Assembly (NCBI GenBank): GCA_024697625.1
Contig: JAILFJ010000150.1
Coordinates: 1-38,485, forward strand
From: Oscillospiraceae bacterium
Lineage (GTDB): Bacteria > Bacillota > Clostridia > Oscillospirales > Oscillospiraceae
DNA length: 38,485 bases
Direction of reading: 5' to 3'
The notes under the pieces are model-generated. The model was not told where the DNA came from, searched no databases, and saw only the letters and a program-made list of their open reading frames with translations. Below are positions 7,430 to 16,009 of this stretch, piece after piece. Made by a program: the position numbers and the translations under genes. Position 1 is the stretch's first letter; each line of letters starts with the position of its first letter.

Positions 7430-8914
7430 CTACCTGACGAGACTCAGGCAGTCCACCCGCTCCAGAAGTTTTTCCGTCCTGTCGATCAGCCCGTCCACCT
7501 CAAGGCGGCTCTCTTCGCTGAGCGTACCGGCCTTCCAGTACCGGTTGATGCGCCTCAGACCGCTGAGCAGCGCCGCCTGATCCATCACCTTCTGCAGGCG
7601 TGTTTCGTCCTCTGTCCGGAGATAGTGCCTCAGAAACAGACTGAAAAACTGCCTGCACACTCCGCAGGAGATGCCCAGATGCGGATTGATGTCATCGGGA
7701 CCGGCCTCCTCCGGCGTTTCGAAATAGAGATACATGTCCGCCAGTTCAAAGACCGGGTCGCCGGTCGACAGACGGTCCATGTCAATGAGCATGGGCTCGG
7801 AGTTCTGGAGAAACACGTTGCTGGTGTGAAAATCTCCGTGGATCAGATGATCCGTATACGGCATCTCATCGATCAGCCGCATGCATCTGCCGGCCAGTTC
7901 CCTGCTGCTGCGTTCCAGTCCGTTCGTGATGTATCTTCGGAATCTGTCCCTCACGTCGGGAAACCGATCCTGCTCCTCCGCCTGCGTGTCATGAATTGTC
8001 CTGGCCAGCTTTGCCATCACATCGGCATAGTAGTCCAGCCCGGACGGATTCCCGGCGATATAGGCGGACAGCGTTTCAGAATTCACGAGCTCGTACATGG
8101 CAGCGTAGCGGTCACCGACGGACACGATTCCAAATGAGAGCGCCGTGGGGATCCCGAGAACAAAGGCTCTGCGGCTCAGTGCAATCTCGCGCTCCACATC
8201 CCGGTAGGTATTGTTATGGTTATAGACCTTCAGGATCAGCTCATCGCTGTACTGGTAGACGGTTCCCTTCTGTCCGCTGCCCAGCAGCCTGCAGCCTTCG
8301 AGGGAGACCTCCCTGTACTTCCGGTATCTTTCCTTATCCGAGCTGAATGTGCCGGGCCAGATATAATTGATGTGCTGAATCAGCTCCTTATAGGAGCCGG
8401 TTCTGTTGAGATCAAGCTCCAGGTATTCCGCCACCGTGCGGTAATACCAGCGCTGGAGGGCGGGGTCCTTAAAATCGAAAAAGTTCCAGATGCGCTCACC
8501 GTACTGGCTGTAAGCGCGGCCGATTGCCCGGATGTTGGCAAGCTTGTCCGCCAGCCAGAGCATCTTTACGCCGATATCCTCGCTCTCTTTCAGAATCAGC
8601 AGAGACTGTTCCTTCCGCCTTATCCAGCCGCTCTCCCCGTCCTCATCCGAACATGACGGCTCCGTCTCCGATTCCACCAGAAAAGCAACCCGGTCCCCGA
8701 ACCGCTGACGGATCTCCTCCAGCTTCCCGCCAGCCTCCTCCACAATGTCGTGCAGAATCCCCGCCGCGATCGTCTCGCGGTCATCCGTCATGGTAGCCAG
8801 GATCTGCGCCACCTCGAGAGGATGCAGAATGAACGGAGTGTTTACCAGTTTCCGCACTCTTCCCTGATGCATGACCGTAGCGTAAATGATAGCCTCTTCC
8901 ATCAAATCAAACAT
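7430..8914 (-). CDS. HD-domain (SpoT-hydrolase-like) and kinase-fold phosphotransferase fusion
   Basis: 494 residues. The N-terminal half (about 1-185) is an HD phosphohydrolase domain like the ppGpp hydrolase part of RelA/SpoT: HPLEVAQIL (His31), GILHDIVEEA (His55-Asp56), then LWLADKLANIRAI. The C-terminal half (about 205-420) is an aminoglycoside/choline-kinase-like fold: LILKVYN as the ATP-lysine strand, HGDFHTSNVFL as catalytic loop and LIDMDRL as metal-binding Asp motif, resembling the TIGR02172 phosphotransferases. A helical tail follows. Neither substrate is deducible. I chose the ATG at 8914 because AGGTGA lies 5 bases upstream; an in-frame GTG at 8923 lacks a site. It has its own promoter and heads the opp operon, 47 bases before oppD. 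Confidence 0.8.
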   Translation of the reverse strand: MFDLMEEAIIYATVMHQGRVRKLVNTPFILHPLEVAQILATMTDDRETIAAGILHDIVEEAGGKLEEIRQRFGDRVAFLVESETEPSCSDEDGESGWIRRKEQSLLILKESEDIGVKMLWLADKLANIRAIGRAYSQYGERIWNFFDFKDPALQRWYYRTVAEYLELDLNRTGSYKELIQHINYIWPGTFSSDKERYRKYREVSLEGCRLLGSGQKGTVYQYSDELILKVYNHNNTYRDVEREIALSRRAFVLGIPTALSFGIVSVGDRYAAMYELVNSETLSAYIAGNPSGLDYYADVMAKLARTIHDTQAEEQDRFPDVRDRFRRYITNGLERSSRELAGRCMRLIDEMPYTDHLIHGDFHTSNVFLQNSEPMLIDMDRLSTGDPVFELADMYLYFETPEEAGPDDINPHLGISCGVCRQFFSLFLRHYLRTEDETRLQKVMDQAALLSGLRRINRYWKAGTLSEESRLEVDGLIDRTEKLLERVDCLSLVR

Positions 8915-9018
8915 CGAAATCACCTGATCTTTCCGTCGTCTGCAAATTCAGGTTCCGGAGCCCCTGGAAAAAACGCTTTTATCTCAAAGGAAAACCCGTT
9001 TTCAGAAAGATTTTTTCT

Positions 9019-9047
9019 ATTGTAGCATAGATTCCCGCTCTTGCCAA
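9019..9047 (-). promoter_or_regulatory. sigma-A promoter of the HD-kinase/opp operon
   Basis: Minus strand: TTGGCA (9042-9047), 17-base spacer, TACAAT (9019-9024). The leader to the ATG at 8914 is about 100 bases; I see no riboswitch-like structure in it. Confidence 0.7.
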
Positions 9048-9071
9048 ATCATTTCTTATGTTATTACAAAA

Positions 9072-9095
9072 CCCTGCGGACTGTTTGCCGCAGGG
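9072..9095 (-). terminator. terminator of a lost minus-strand gene
   Basis: Perfect 8-bp stem, CCCTGCGG and CCGCAGGG, with an 8-base loop. Read on the minus strand it is followed by TTTTG. It lies just upstream of the HD-kinase promoter and 12 bases downstream of the relic stop codon at 9108-9110. Confidence 0.6.
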
Positions 9096-9107
9096 GATGT
9101 AATCACT

Positions 9108-9197
9108 TCACTGTGTCACGCTTTCGGTCAGCCTCTCGGAGTCCAGCTCCATCAGCCTGCCGATGGGTATGGCATCCATCCCGAAAGACGCAAATTC
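9108..9197 (-). pseudogene. relic 3' end of an unidentified gene
   Basis: An open minus-strand stretch reads EFASFGMDAIPIGRLMELD and so on for 29 residues, with protein-like composition. It ends at TGA (9108-9110), directly before the hairpin at 9072-9095. It is closed upstream by a TGA at 9198-9200, and no intact N-terminal part exists because patB occupies the sequence to the right on the other strand. I infer the decayed C-terminus of a former gene; family not recognised. A 23-codon peptide starting at the internal ATG (9177-9179) is an alternative. Confidence 0.4.
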
Positions 9198-9223
9198 TCA
9201 GTAAAAAGCGGAACGAACCCATC

Positions 9224-9252
9224 TTCCTAAATCGGAAGTTCTGTGTTACAAT
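9224..9252 (+). promoter_or_regulatory. weak promoter candidate for the patB unit
   Basis: TTCCTA (9224-9229), 17 bases, TACAAT (9247-9252), about 50 bases before the ATG at 9302. Only the -10 is good. Confidence 0.35.
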
Positions 9253-9301
9253 TTCTTCATGTTACTTTAAATAATTTTAGAATCAGAGGCAGGATATCGC
9301 T

Positions 9302-10521
9302 ATGAAGTACAACTTTGACGAGATCATCGACCGCCGAAACACCAACGCCCTGAATACCGATGGCTTCCGCGGCTATATCTTTCACGCCGGCCCGGAGAAG
9401 GTCTTTCCCTTCCGGGATGAGGAGTTCATCCGCATGTGGGTGGCGGATATGGAGTTTGCCTGCTGTCCCGCGATCTGCGACGCCATCAAGGCCCGGGTGG
9501 ACAGGCGCATCTTCGGCTATACCATGATGTTTGACGATGCATACTACAGGGCCTTCAGCGGCTGGTGCGAAAAGCGCTACGTCTGGAGCTTCAAAAAGGA
9601 GGAACTCTGTTTCTCCCCCGGCATCATCCCCGCTCTTTACCAGATCGTCGAAGATCTGATCGGAGAGGGAGAGAGCTTTGTCATTACCACCCCCTCCTAC
9701 GGCTACTCTCTGCACGCGGCAGAGTACAACAGCGTGCCGGTGCTCTGTTCCGATCTGGTCAGGACCGCCGACGGCGGCTGGACCATCGACTTTGAGGATC
9801 TCGAGAAGAAGTGCGCCGATCCCCGGGTGAAAATGCTGCTCTGGTGCAACCCCCACAACCCCACCGGCGCATCTGGACGGAGAGCGAACTGCAGCGGGTG
9901 GCGGAGATCGTGGAAAAGCACGACCTCTGGATCGTCTCCGATGAGATCCACTGCGACCTGATCCGTCAGGGGCTGCGCCACATCCCCATGGGCAGGGTCA
10001 TGCCGGACTACCCGAAGCTCATCACCTGCATGTCCGCCAGCAAAACCTTTAACATGGCAGGCCTCATGTTCTCCGATATCATCATCCGGGATGCGTCCGA
10101 ACGGGCACGCTTCAGCCGCCGCGACAAGATCGCCGGCATGCTCAATCCCCTGTCCATCGCAGCGCATCAGGCGGCCTATGAGCAGGGCGCAGATTGGCTT
10201 GACCAGCTCAGGGACTATCTCGATGCAAACTTCCGTTATACAGCAGACTTCCTTGCAGCGCGTCTGCCCGAGGCGGTGTTCCGCATCCCCGAGGCGACCT
10301 ATCTCGCCTGGGTCGATCTGTCGAAGTGTCTGCCCGACGTGGACGATCTGCCCGGATTCTTTGCCAACGAGGCGGGGGTCCTGCTTGAGGGCGGAAACAG
10401 TCTCTTTGTCGGAAACGCCGAGGGCTATGTGCGCCTCAACCTCGCCATGCCGCGCAGCATCCTCGAGACCGGCATGGAACGCATCGCCGACGCCGTTGAG
10501 CGCCATCGCAGCGGCTTGTGA
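9302..10521 (+). pseudogene. PatB/MalY-type PLP-dependent C-S lyase, frameshifted
   Basis: About 405 residues if the frame is restored, the family's usual length. Family members cleave cystathionine or cysteine conjugates (beta C-S lyase) with pyridoxal phosphate. Visible: VWVADMEF-like motif as MWVADMEF, SPGIIPALYQIV, the NPHNPTG motif, SDEIHCDL with the PLP-contacting Asp, and SASKTFNMAG with the PLP-binding Lys. At about 9867 the expected reading NPHNPTGR-IWTESELQ is broken: one base is missing in the run ggcgcatc, so the first frame ends at 9961 with nonsense and the second frame continues cleanly to 10521. Both halves are otherwise undamaged, so this is either a very recent mutation or a sequencing error. 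Confidence 0.85.
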
Positions 10522-10560
10522 AATTCTGACGGGCAGCACAGACAGGCAATTCTGACGGGC
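10522..10560 (+). repeat. 13-bp direct repeat, 26-bp period
   Basis: AATTCTGACGGGC occurs at 10522-10534 and 10548-10560, exactly 26 bases apart, in the short gap between patB and the next gene. It may be a duplication scar or a pair of protein-binding sites. Confidence 0.6.
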
Positions 10561-10587
10561 GCTTCTCTCCCCGGGAAAGGAAAAACG

Positions 10588-11361
10588 ATGACCGATAAGA
10601 AACTGTATCTCATTCTGCAATCCGTGCTCTGTATTCTGCTGGTGGTCCTGCTGGCGGGCTCCGCCGTGTCGATCTTCCGCGAGGGCAGCGCACAGAAAGC
10701 GGAAAACCCGATGGAATGGATCTTCACCCCTGAGAAAATCGCGGAAAAATTCAAGCCGATCGCTCCCCTGTTCTTTGGCGCAGTCGGCCTGACGGTCGCA
10801 GGCTGGATTCTGTCCGTGAAGGATGCCCATGCCGAAGCTCCCGTCAGGGATGTCGAACTGGCCAGGGACCTCACAGTGTCGCGTGTGGCGGTCCCCGACG
10901 AGGAGATGAAAAAGGAGCGGCTCCGGCAGAAGAGAACTCTTTATGGCGGCTGGGCGCTGTTCTTCCTGTGCATGGTTCCCATCGGAATCTACCTCGCCGG
11001 CAGCGAGCACTTTCCGGAAGGGAACCTGGAAGAGATGATCGGTTCCCTGTCCGTCCATACCATCCCCTGGATCATTCTGGGACTCGGCTGCCTGATGCTG
11101 TCGACCGTCCTGCAGGAGAAGAGCATGCTGCGCGAGACCGCGGCGGCGCAGCTCCGGATCAGGTCAAAAAAGGAGGCCGGGGTTCAGCCGGAGCCGAAAG
11201 CGTACCCGTGTGGGAAGAATCCGAAGCCAAAGCGCAGGCTGCAGGTGATCGCGGTCATCGCGGCAGTGGTCTTCATCATACTGGGCATCTGCAACGGCAG
11301 TGCAAAAGCGGTGCACACCAAAGCCGCTAATATCTGTACGGAGTGTGTCGGCCTTGGATAA
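10588..11361 (+). CDS. membrane protein with CD1871A-type CxxC C-terminus
   Basis: 257 residues. Two hydrophobic helices (about 7-27 and 59-77), a charged cytoplasmic-looking stretch, two more helices (about 113-131 and 151-170), and a final helix (about 220-238) ending in KAVHTKAANICTECVGLG. That tail matches my memory of the CD1871A family CXXC-motif proteins, short clostridial proteins of about 45 residues ending in I-x-x-C-x-E-C-[IV]-G-[IL]-G; here it is attached to a much longer membrane protein. A CxxC at a membrane face next to a NapH-TlpA fusion suggests a redox partner (inference). Start ATG 10588 is preceded by GGGAAAGG. It ends one base before the next start, so the two are co-translated. 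Confidence 0.7.
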   Translation: MTDKKLYLILQSVLCILLVVLLAGSAVSIFREGSAQKAENPMEWIFTPEKIAEKFKPIAPLFFGAVGLTVAGWILSVKDAHAEAPVRDVELARDLTVSRVAVPDEEMKKERLRQKRTLYGGWALFFLCMVPIGIYLAGSEHFPEGNLEEMIGSLSVHTIPWIILGLGCLMLSTVLQEKSMLRETAAAQLRIRSKKEAGVQPEPKAYPCGKNPKPKRRLQVIAVIAAVVFIILGICNGSAKAVHTKAANICTECVGLG

Positions 11362-11362
11362 C

Positions 11363-12973
11363 ATGAATACTACCTGGTGGCAGCGCCACCGTCCCGGCAC
11401 CCGCCGGCTCGTGCAGCTGTACAGCGCACTGCTCTACAACGCCCATCTGAAGGGCTTCATCGACGGCGAGATCTATGTCGGCAAGGCAAAATACGCCTGC
11501 GTGCCGGGCTTCAACTGCTATTCCTGCCCCGGCGCCATCGGGGCCTGCCCGCTGGGCTCGATCCAGAACGCGCTGGCGTCCTCCGGACATCAGGCCGGCT
11601 GGTATGTGCTCGGCATTCTCACGCTGTTCGGCGTCATCCTGGGCCGCACCGTCTGCGGCTGGCTCTGTCCCCTGGGCCTGATCCAGGAGCTGCTGCACAA
11701 GATTCCGACGCCAAAGCTCAGAAAGACCCGCGTGACCCGCGCACTCAGCACGCTGAAGTACATCATCCTGGCGGTCTTCGTCGTTGCCATCCCCCTCTGG
11801 TACGGGCTGAAGCACAACCTGCCGCTGCCGGCCTTCTGCAAGTACATCTGTCCGGCCGGAACACTGGAAGGGGCGATGGGACTGCTCTCCAATCCGGCCA
11901 ATGCGGAGAAATTCTCGATGCTCGGCATCCTGTTCACCCGCAAGTTTGTCATCATGCTTGTGATCGGACTGGCATGTGTGTTCTGCTACCGGTCATTCTG
12001 CCGCTTTCTCTGCCCTCTCGGCGCAGTCTATGGACTCTTCAACCGCTTCAACGTCATCGGCGTCAAGGTGGACAGCGACCGCTGCAACGGCTGCGGAAGC
12101 TGCGTGCGCGCCTGTGGGATGGATGTGCGGCACGTGGGCGACCATGAGTGTATCCACTGCGGCAGATGCATGGAGGTCTGCGGTCAGAAGGCTATCACGC
12201 TCAAAGCCGGGAGCTGTACGCTGAAGGCGCCGGCAGGCAGCTCTTCGGAAGCCGAAGAACAGCAGCGCAAAAAGCGCGGGAAAGTGCTCTGGGGCCTGGC
12301 TCTGGGCCTTCTCTACGCCGCACTGCTCTGGTTCAACTTCCTCGACCCGGCCGTAAAGAAGCGCAGCTCCTCAAATCCTGCTCCGATCCCGCAGGAGGAA
12401 GCTGTTCCCGGCTCTCCCGCGGTGGAAGCGGAAGAGAGCGGCACCGCGGCTGCGACCTCTGCACCCGATGTCCCTGCCGATGAAGCCCCGGGCCCGGTCA
12501 GCTATGAGAGCGACGCTCCCATCGGTTATGAGGTCGGTCAGCAGCTTGCGGACTTTACGACTCCCACCTTTGACGGCGGCGAATTTCATCTGGCCGAGCT
12601 CCGCGGCAAAATCGTCTTCATCAACCTCTGGGCAACCTACTGCACCCCCTGCGTCCAGGAACTGCCGGAGTTTGAAAAGCTCGTTGAGGAGCATGAGGAC
12701 GAACTCGTCATTCTGGCGGTCCACTCCTCGCTGACTGCAGATCAGGAACCGGAAGACTATGTGAGCGAGAAAGGCTGGGACAGCTGGAAGATACTCTTCG
12801 CACTCGACGATGAGGACGAGGATACCATCTTCACCACGGTCAACGGCAGTACCACGCTCCCGCAGACCATCGTGCTGAACCGCCGGGGCGAGGTTCTCTA
12901 CAACCGGGTCGGGTCCGTGACTCCCGAGATGCTGGAAGCCCTGTACAGCCAGGCGGACGCCAGCGTGCCCTGA
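11363..12973 (+). CDS. NapH-type membrane 4Fe-4S protein fused to TlpA-like thioredoxin domain
   Basis: 536 residues from the ATG at 11363, one base after the upstream stop; earlier in-frame codons lie inside that gene. Residues 1-290 are a polyferredoxin-type membrane part with paired cysteines at helix ends (CYSCPGAIGACP, VCGWLCPLG, FCKYICPAG, FCRFLCPLG), then two cluster motifs, CNGCGSCVRACG and CIHCGRCMEVCG. A helix near 310-328 and an acidic Pro/Ala linker lead to a TlpA/ResA-like thioredoxin domain (about 395-536) with FINLWATYCTPCVQELP as active site. It probably passes electrons across the membrane to an external thiol-disulfide reaction, with the preceding CxxC protein as partner; this is inference. 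It ends before a strong terminator. Confidence 0.85.
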   Translation: MNTTWWQRHRPGTRRLVQLYSALLYNAHLKGFIDGEIYVGKAKYACVPGFNCYSCPGAIGACPLGSIQNALASSGHQAGWYVLGILTLFGVILGRTVCGWLCPLGLIQELLHKIPTPKLRKTRVTRALSTLKYIILAVFVVAIPLWYGLKHNLPLPAFCKYICPAGTLEGAMGLLSNPANAEKFSMLGILFTRKFVIMLVIGLACVFCYRSFCRFLCPLGAVYGLFNRFNVIGVKVDSDRCNGCGSCVRACGMDVRHVGDHECIHCGRCMEVCGQKAITLKAGSCTLKAPAGSSSEAEEQQRKKRGKVLWGLALGLLYAALLWFNFLDPAVKKRSSSNPAPIPQEEAVPGSPAVEAEESGTAAATSAPDVPADEAPGPVSYESDAPIGYEVGQQLADFTTPTFDGGEFHLAELRGKIVFINLWATYCTPCVQELPEFEKLVEEHEDELVILAVHSSLTADQEPEDYVSEKGWDSWKILFALDDEDEDTIFTTVNGSTTLPQTIVLNRRGEVLYNRVGSVTPEMLEALYSQADASVP

Positions 12974-13013
12974 GGCCGGGCTGATACACAGCCTCCCGCC
13001 AGAGAATATGGAA

Positions 13014-13057
13014 AAACCCGTGCGGAACTGATGATCACATCAGAACCGCACGGGTTT
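13014..13057. terminator. strong bidirectional terminator, convergent genes
   Basis: 12-bp outer stem AAACCCGTGCGG (13014-13025) and CCGCACGGGTTT (13046-13057), with an inner CTGATG/CATCAG stem. On the minus strand it ends in GGGTTTTTCC. It serves both the redox unit and the ispH operon. Confidence 0.85.
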
Positions 13058-13138
13058 ATTCACTGTTCAGATCAGCATGCCGCAGGGCTGTCAGACCGGT
13101 CTGCAGACAGGCATCTCAGAAATCATATTCTGTACAGA

Positions 13139-15298
13139 TTACTCCGTGAAGGCTTCGGCGTTGCCGGTGGCCTCTCCGTCTGCAGAGACCTCATACACCA
13201 GCGCCTCTTCGCCGCCCTCGGTCTCTCCGTCCTCTTCCGCAAGGGCCTCTTCTGCTGCGGGCCTCTTCGCCTCATTCAGGATCGCCCGGATGGAGAGGGA
13301 GATCTTATGCTTCTCCTCATCCACAGCCGTGATCTTGGCATTCACCACATCGCCGACGCGCAGGACGTCATCCGGCTTCTCGATCCGGTGGTCCGCAATC
13401 TGGCTGATATGGATCAGGCCGTCCACACCCGGGAGAACCTCGGCAAAGGCGCCGAAGCTCATGAGCTTGACGATCCGGACCTCTGCAGTGTCGCCCACCG
13501 CATAGCGGCTGGTGAACTGGGTCCAGGGATTGCCTTCCGGATCCTTGTAGCCCAGAGAGATCTTGCGCTTCTCACGGTCAAAGTTGATGACATACACGTC
13601 GATCTCGTCACCCACGGAGACGACCTCGGAGGGCTGATGAATCCGGCCCCAGCTGAGCTCGGAGACATGCACCATGCCGTCCACACCGCCGATGTCCACA
13701 AAAGCGCCGTAGCTCGTGAGGGACTTCACGATGCCGTGATAACGCTTGCCGACTTCCATCTCGTTCCAGAGCTTCTCGACGCGCTCACGGCGCTCCGCCT
13801 GTGCGACACGGCGGATGGAGCCGACAACGCGCTTCCGGCCGCGGTTGACCTCGGTGATGCGGAGACGCACCTTCTGCTTGACGAGCTGAGCAAGCTCCGC
13901 CTCGCGGGGAAGATCCGTCTGGCTGGCGGGGACGAAGACACGGATGCCGTTGACGTTGACAACGACGCCGCCCTTGTTCTCTTCGGTGACAGTGCCTTCC
14001 AGGATCGCGTTGCTGTCGACAGCCTCTTCGATCTCGGTCCAGGCCTTGGTTGCGTCGAGACGGCGCTTGGAGAGCATCGCAGTCCCTTCCACGTCATTCA
14101 CACGGACGACGAGGGCCTCGATGACGTCGCCGACCTTGACGGCATCTTCAACCTTGACGCCGGCGTCGGTGAACTCCGAAGTGGGGATGAATCCGGAATA
14201 CTTCGCACCCAGGTCGACACTGACCTCGGTGCCCGTAATGGACACGACTGTACCGCTGACCTTCTCACCGTTATATATGGTCTTCAGGGTCTCTTCCAGC
14301 ATCTCATCGAAGCTGAGCTCCTTCTCTTCGGCAGGTGCTGCCACCTCGGGCGCAGCCTCAACGGCCTCCGCCACTGCCTCTGCCGCCGCTTCGGCCACGG
14401 TCTCTACGGCTTCGGCCACAGGAGCCTCTTCCTGGACTTCCTCGACTCTGATTTCATCACTCATTTTGTTTACTACCTCCTTAATGATCCACTCAGGCGT
14501 TGATGCACCCGCAGTGAGCCCGACAACCGGGGAATGTTTGAATATTGATAGATCCAGCTCGTCCGGTAACTCGATGAACTGGACGTTCTCACAGCTCTGT
14601 CGGCAAATCTCCGCAAGGTGCTGGCTGTTCGCACTGTGCCTTCCGCCGATCACAACCATGGCGTCGCACTGCTCCGCCAGTCTGGCAGCTTCTTCCTGCC
14701 TCGTAAAAGTTGCAAAGCATATTGTATCAGAAAACTTTGCATTTGTACATCTTTTTTTTATGATTTCAGTGCAGTCTTCAAAGTTTTTTTTCGTCTGGGT
14801 CGTCTGTACAACCACGGTGACCGGTTTTTCCACGAGTTCCGGATGCTGCGCAAGCCAGGCCTCTGTCTCCTCCGCATTCTCCAGCACTGCGGAAGGGCTG
14901 CATCTGGCGTGGATCGCCTCCACCTCCGGATGATTCCGCGTACCGATGATGATCACAAAGCGGCCCTCCCGGCTCGCCGCCTCGACGATGCGGTGGATAT
15001 ACTGGACCTTCGGGCAGGTCGCATCCCGGATCTCCGCTCCCTGCGCTTTCAGCGCCTCCAGGACCTCCGGCGCAACGCCGTGGGCCCGGATCAGGACCCG
15101 CTCGCCGGCATGCACCTCCGAGGGCTCCTCCACCGTGCGCATCCCCTGCTCCTGCAGGCGCCGGATCACCTCTTCGTTGTGGATCAGCATCCCCAGACAG
15201 GCGCAGCCGCCGTCCCGGAGCAGTTCCTCGGCCATCTCGACCGAGCGCCGCACGCCGAAGCAGAAGCCGGCGCTCTCCGCCACACGCAGTTCCCTCAA
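13139..15298 (-). CDS. ispH: IspH (HMB-PP reductase) fused to four S1 RNA-binding repeats
   Basis: 719 residues. Residues 1-280 are 4-hydroxy-3-methylbut-2-enyl diphosphate reductase, the last step of the MEP isoprenoid pathway; the three cluster cysteines are at 13 (GFCFGVRR), 95 (DATCPKVQ) and 194 (DTICFATFTRQ). An Ala/Glu-rich linker (about 285-325) joins four S1 domains at about 341-412, 428-497, 515-585 and 600-672, followed by an acidic tail. The third and fourth are canonical (SYGAFVDIGGVDGMVHVSELS; SFGAFAEVLPGVDGLIHISQI). This fusion is known from Clostridia. The start is TTG at 15298, with GGAGGAG 7 bases upstream, overlapping the cmk stop as TTGA. Last gene of the long operon. Confidence 0.93.
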   Translation of the reverse strand: MRELRVAESAGFCFGVRRSVEMAEELLRDGGCACLGMLIHNEEVIRRLQEQGMRTVEEPSEVHAGERVLIRAHGVAPEVLEALKAQGAEIRDATCPKVQYIHRIVEAASREGRFVIIIGTRNHPEVEAIHARCSPSAVLENAEETEAWLAQHPELVEKPVTVVVQTTQTKKNFEDCTEIIKKRCTNAKFSDTICFATFTRQEEAARLAEQCDAMVVIGGRHSANSQHLAEICRQSCENVQFIELPDELDLSIFKHSPVVGLTAGASTPEWIIKEVVNKMSDEIRVEEVQEEAPVAEAVETVAEAAAEAVAEAVEAAPEVAAPAEEKELSFDEMLEETLKTIYNGEKVSGTVVSITGTEVSVDLGAKYSGFIPTSEFTDAGVKVEDAVKVGDVIEALVVRVNDVEGTAMLSKRRLDATKAWTEIEEAVDSNAILEGTVTEENKGGVVVNVNGIRVFVPASQTDLPREAELAQLVKQKVRLRITEVNRGRKRVVGSIRRVAQAERRERVEKLWNEMEVGKRYHGIVKSLTSYGAFVDIGGVDGMVHVSELSWGRIHQPSEVVSVGDEIDVYVINFDREKRKISLGYKDPEGNPWTQFTSRYAVGDTAEVRIVKLMSFGAFAEVLPGVDGLIHISQIADHRIEKPDDVLRVGDVVNAKITAVDEEKHKISLSIRAILNEAKRPAAEEALAEEDGETEGGEEALVYEVSADGEATGNAEAFTE

Positions 15299-15996
15299 GC
15301 CGGCTCTCCTCCATCATCCATGCAGAGCTTCTCCAGGACGATCTGGCTCAGCGCCGCAAAGCTCTCGTCAAAGTCCAGCTCCGTGGTGTCCAGCAGGACC
15401 GCATCCTCCGCGCGCCTGAGCGGTGCGATCTCGCGCTCGGTATCCTGACGGTCCCGGTAGCGGATGTCCTCGAGAACGCTCTCAAAATCCGTCTCCACGT
15501 TTCTGCCCCGGAGCTCCTTCAGTCTGCGTTCCGCTCTGGCCTCGGCGCTGGCGGTCAGAAAGATCTTCAGATCTGCGTCCGGAAGCACCACGGTGCCGAT
15601 GTCTCTGCCGTCCATGATGACCGAGTTCTCTCTCGCAAGAGAACGCTGCATCTCCAGCAGAAACTGCCGCACCGCCGGCTGTGCGGAGACATCGGAAGCG
15701 CCGAGAGAGATCTCGGGCATCCGGATCGCCTCCGAGACGTCCTCGCCGCCGAGGTACATCCGCTGCTCTCCGGCCGCGTTGTAGCCCATGCGGATCTCCA
15801 GCCCGGGCAGGAGCGCGGAAACGGCCTCGCTGTCCTTAGGATCCACCCCCGACCGCTTCGCCGCCAGAGCCACCGTGCGGTAGATGGCACCGGTATCCGC
15901 ATAGAGAAATCCGAAAGCCGCGGCGCAGCGCCGCGCGAGCGAGCTCTTGCCGGCGCCGGACGGGCCGTCTATTGCGATTGAAACATGCTTCTCCAC
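15295..15996 (-). CDS. cmk: cytidylate kinase
   Basis: 233 residues, normal length. It phosphorylates CMP/dCMP with ATP. P-loop IAIDGPSGAGKSSLAR at residues 7-22, YADTGAIYRTVAL, IMDGRDIGTVVLPDADLKIFLTA and the lid-region R-x-x-R...R-D pattern (RYRDRQDTERE) are present. The start is GTG at 15996, 13 bases after the upstream stop. In many Clostridia cmk precedes ispH, often with an acyltransferase gene between; none lies here, and the stop overlaps the ispH TTG. Confidence 0.93.
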   Translation of the reverse strand: MEKHVSIAIDGPSGAGKSSLARRCAAAFGFLYADTGAIYRTVALAAKRSGVDPKDSEAVSALLPGLEIRMGYNAAGEQRMYLGGEDVSEAIRMPEISLGASDVSAQPAVRQFLLEMQRSLARENSVIMDGRDIGTVVLPDADLKIFLTASAEARAERRLKELRGRNVETDFESVLEDIRYRDRQDTEREIAPLRRAEDAVLLDTTELDFDESFAALSQIVLEKLCMDDGGEPA

Positions 15997-16009
15997 AGTC
16001 TTACCATCC

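Noticed and set aside
9224-9241. Small inverted repeat CTTCC/GGAAG before patB
   Set aside because: Five-base arms with a six-base loop are expected by chance and there is no T-run.
9703-11058. A 451-codon frame on the minus strand
   Set aside because: Antisense to patB and the CxxC membrane protein; low-complexity composition and no family features.
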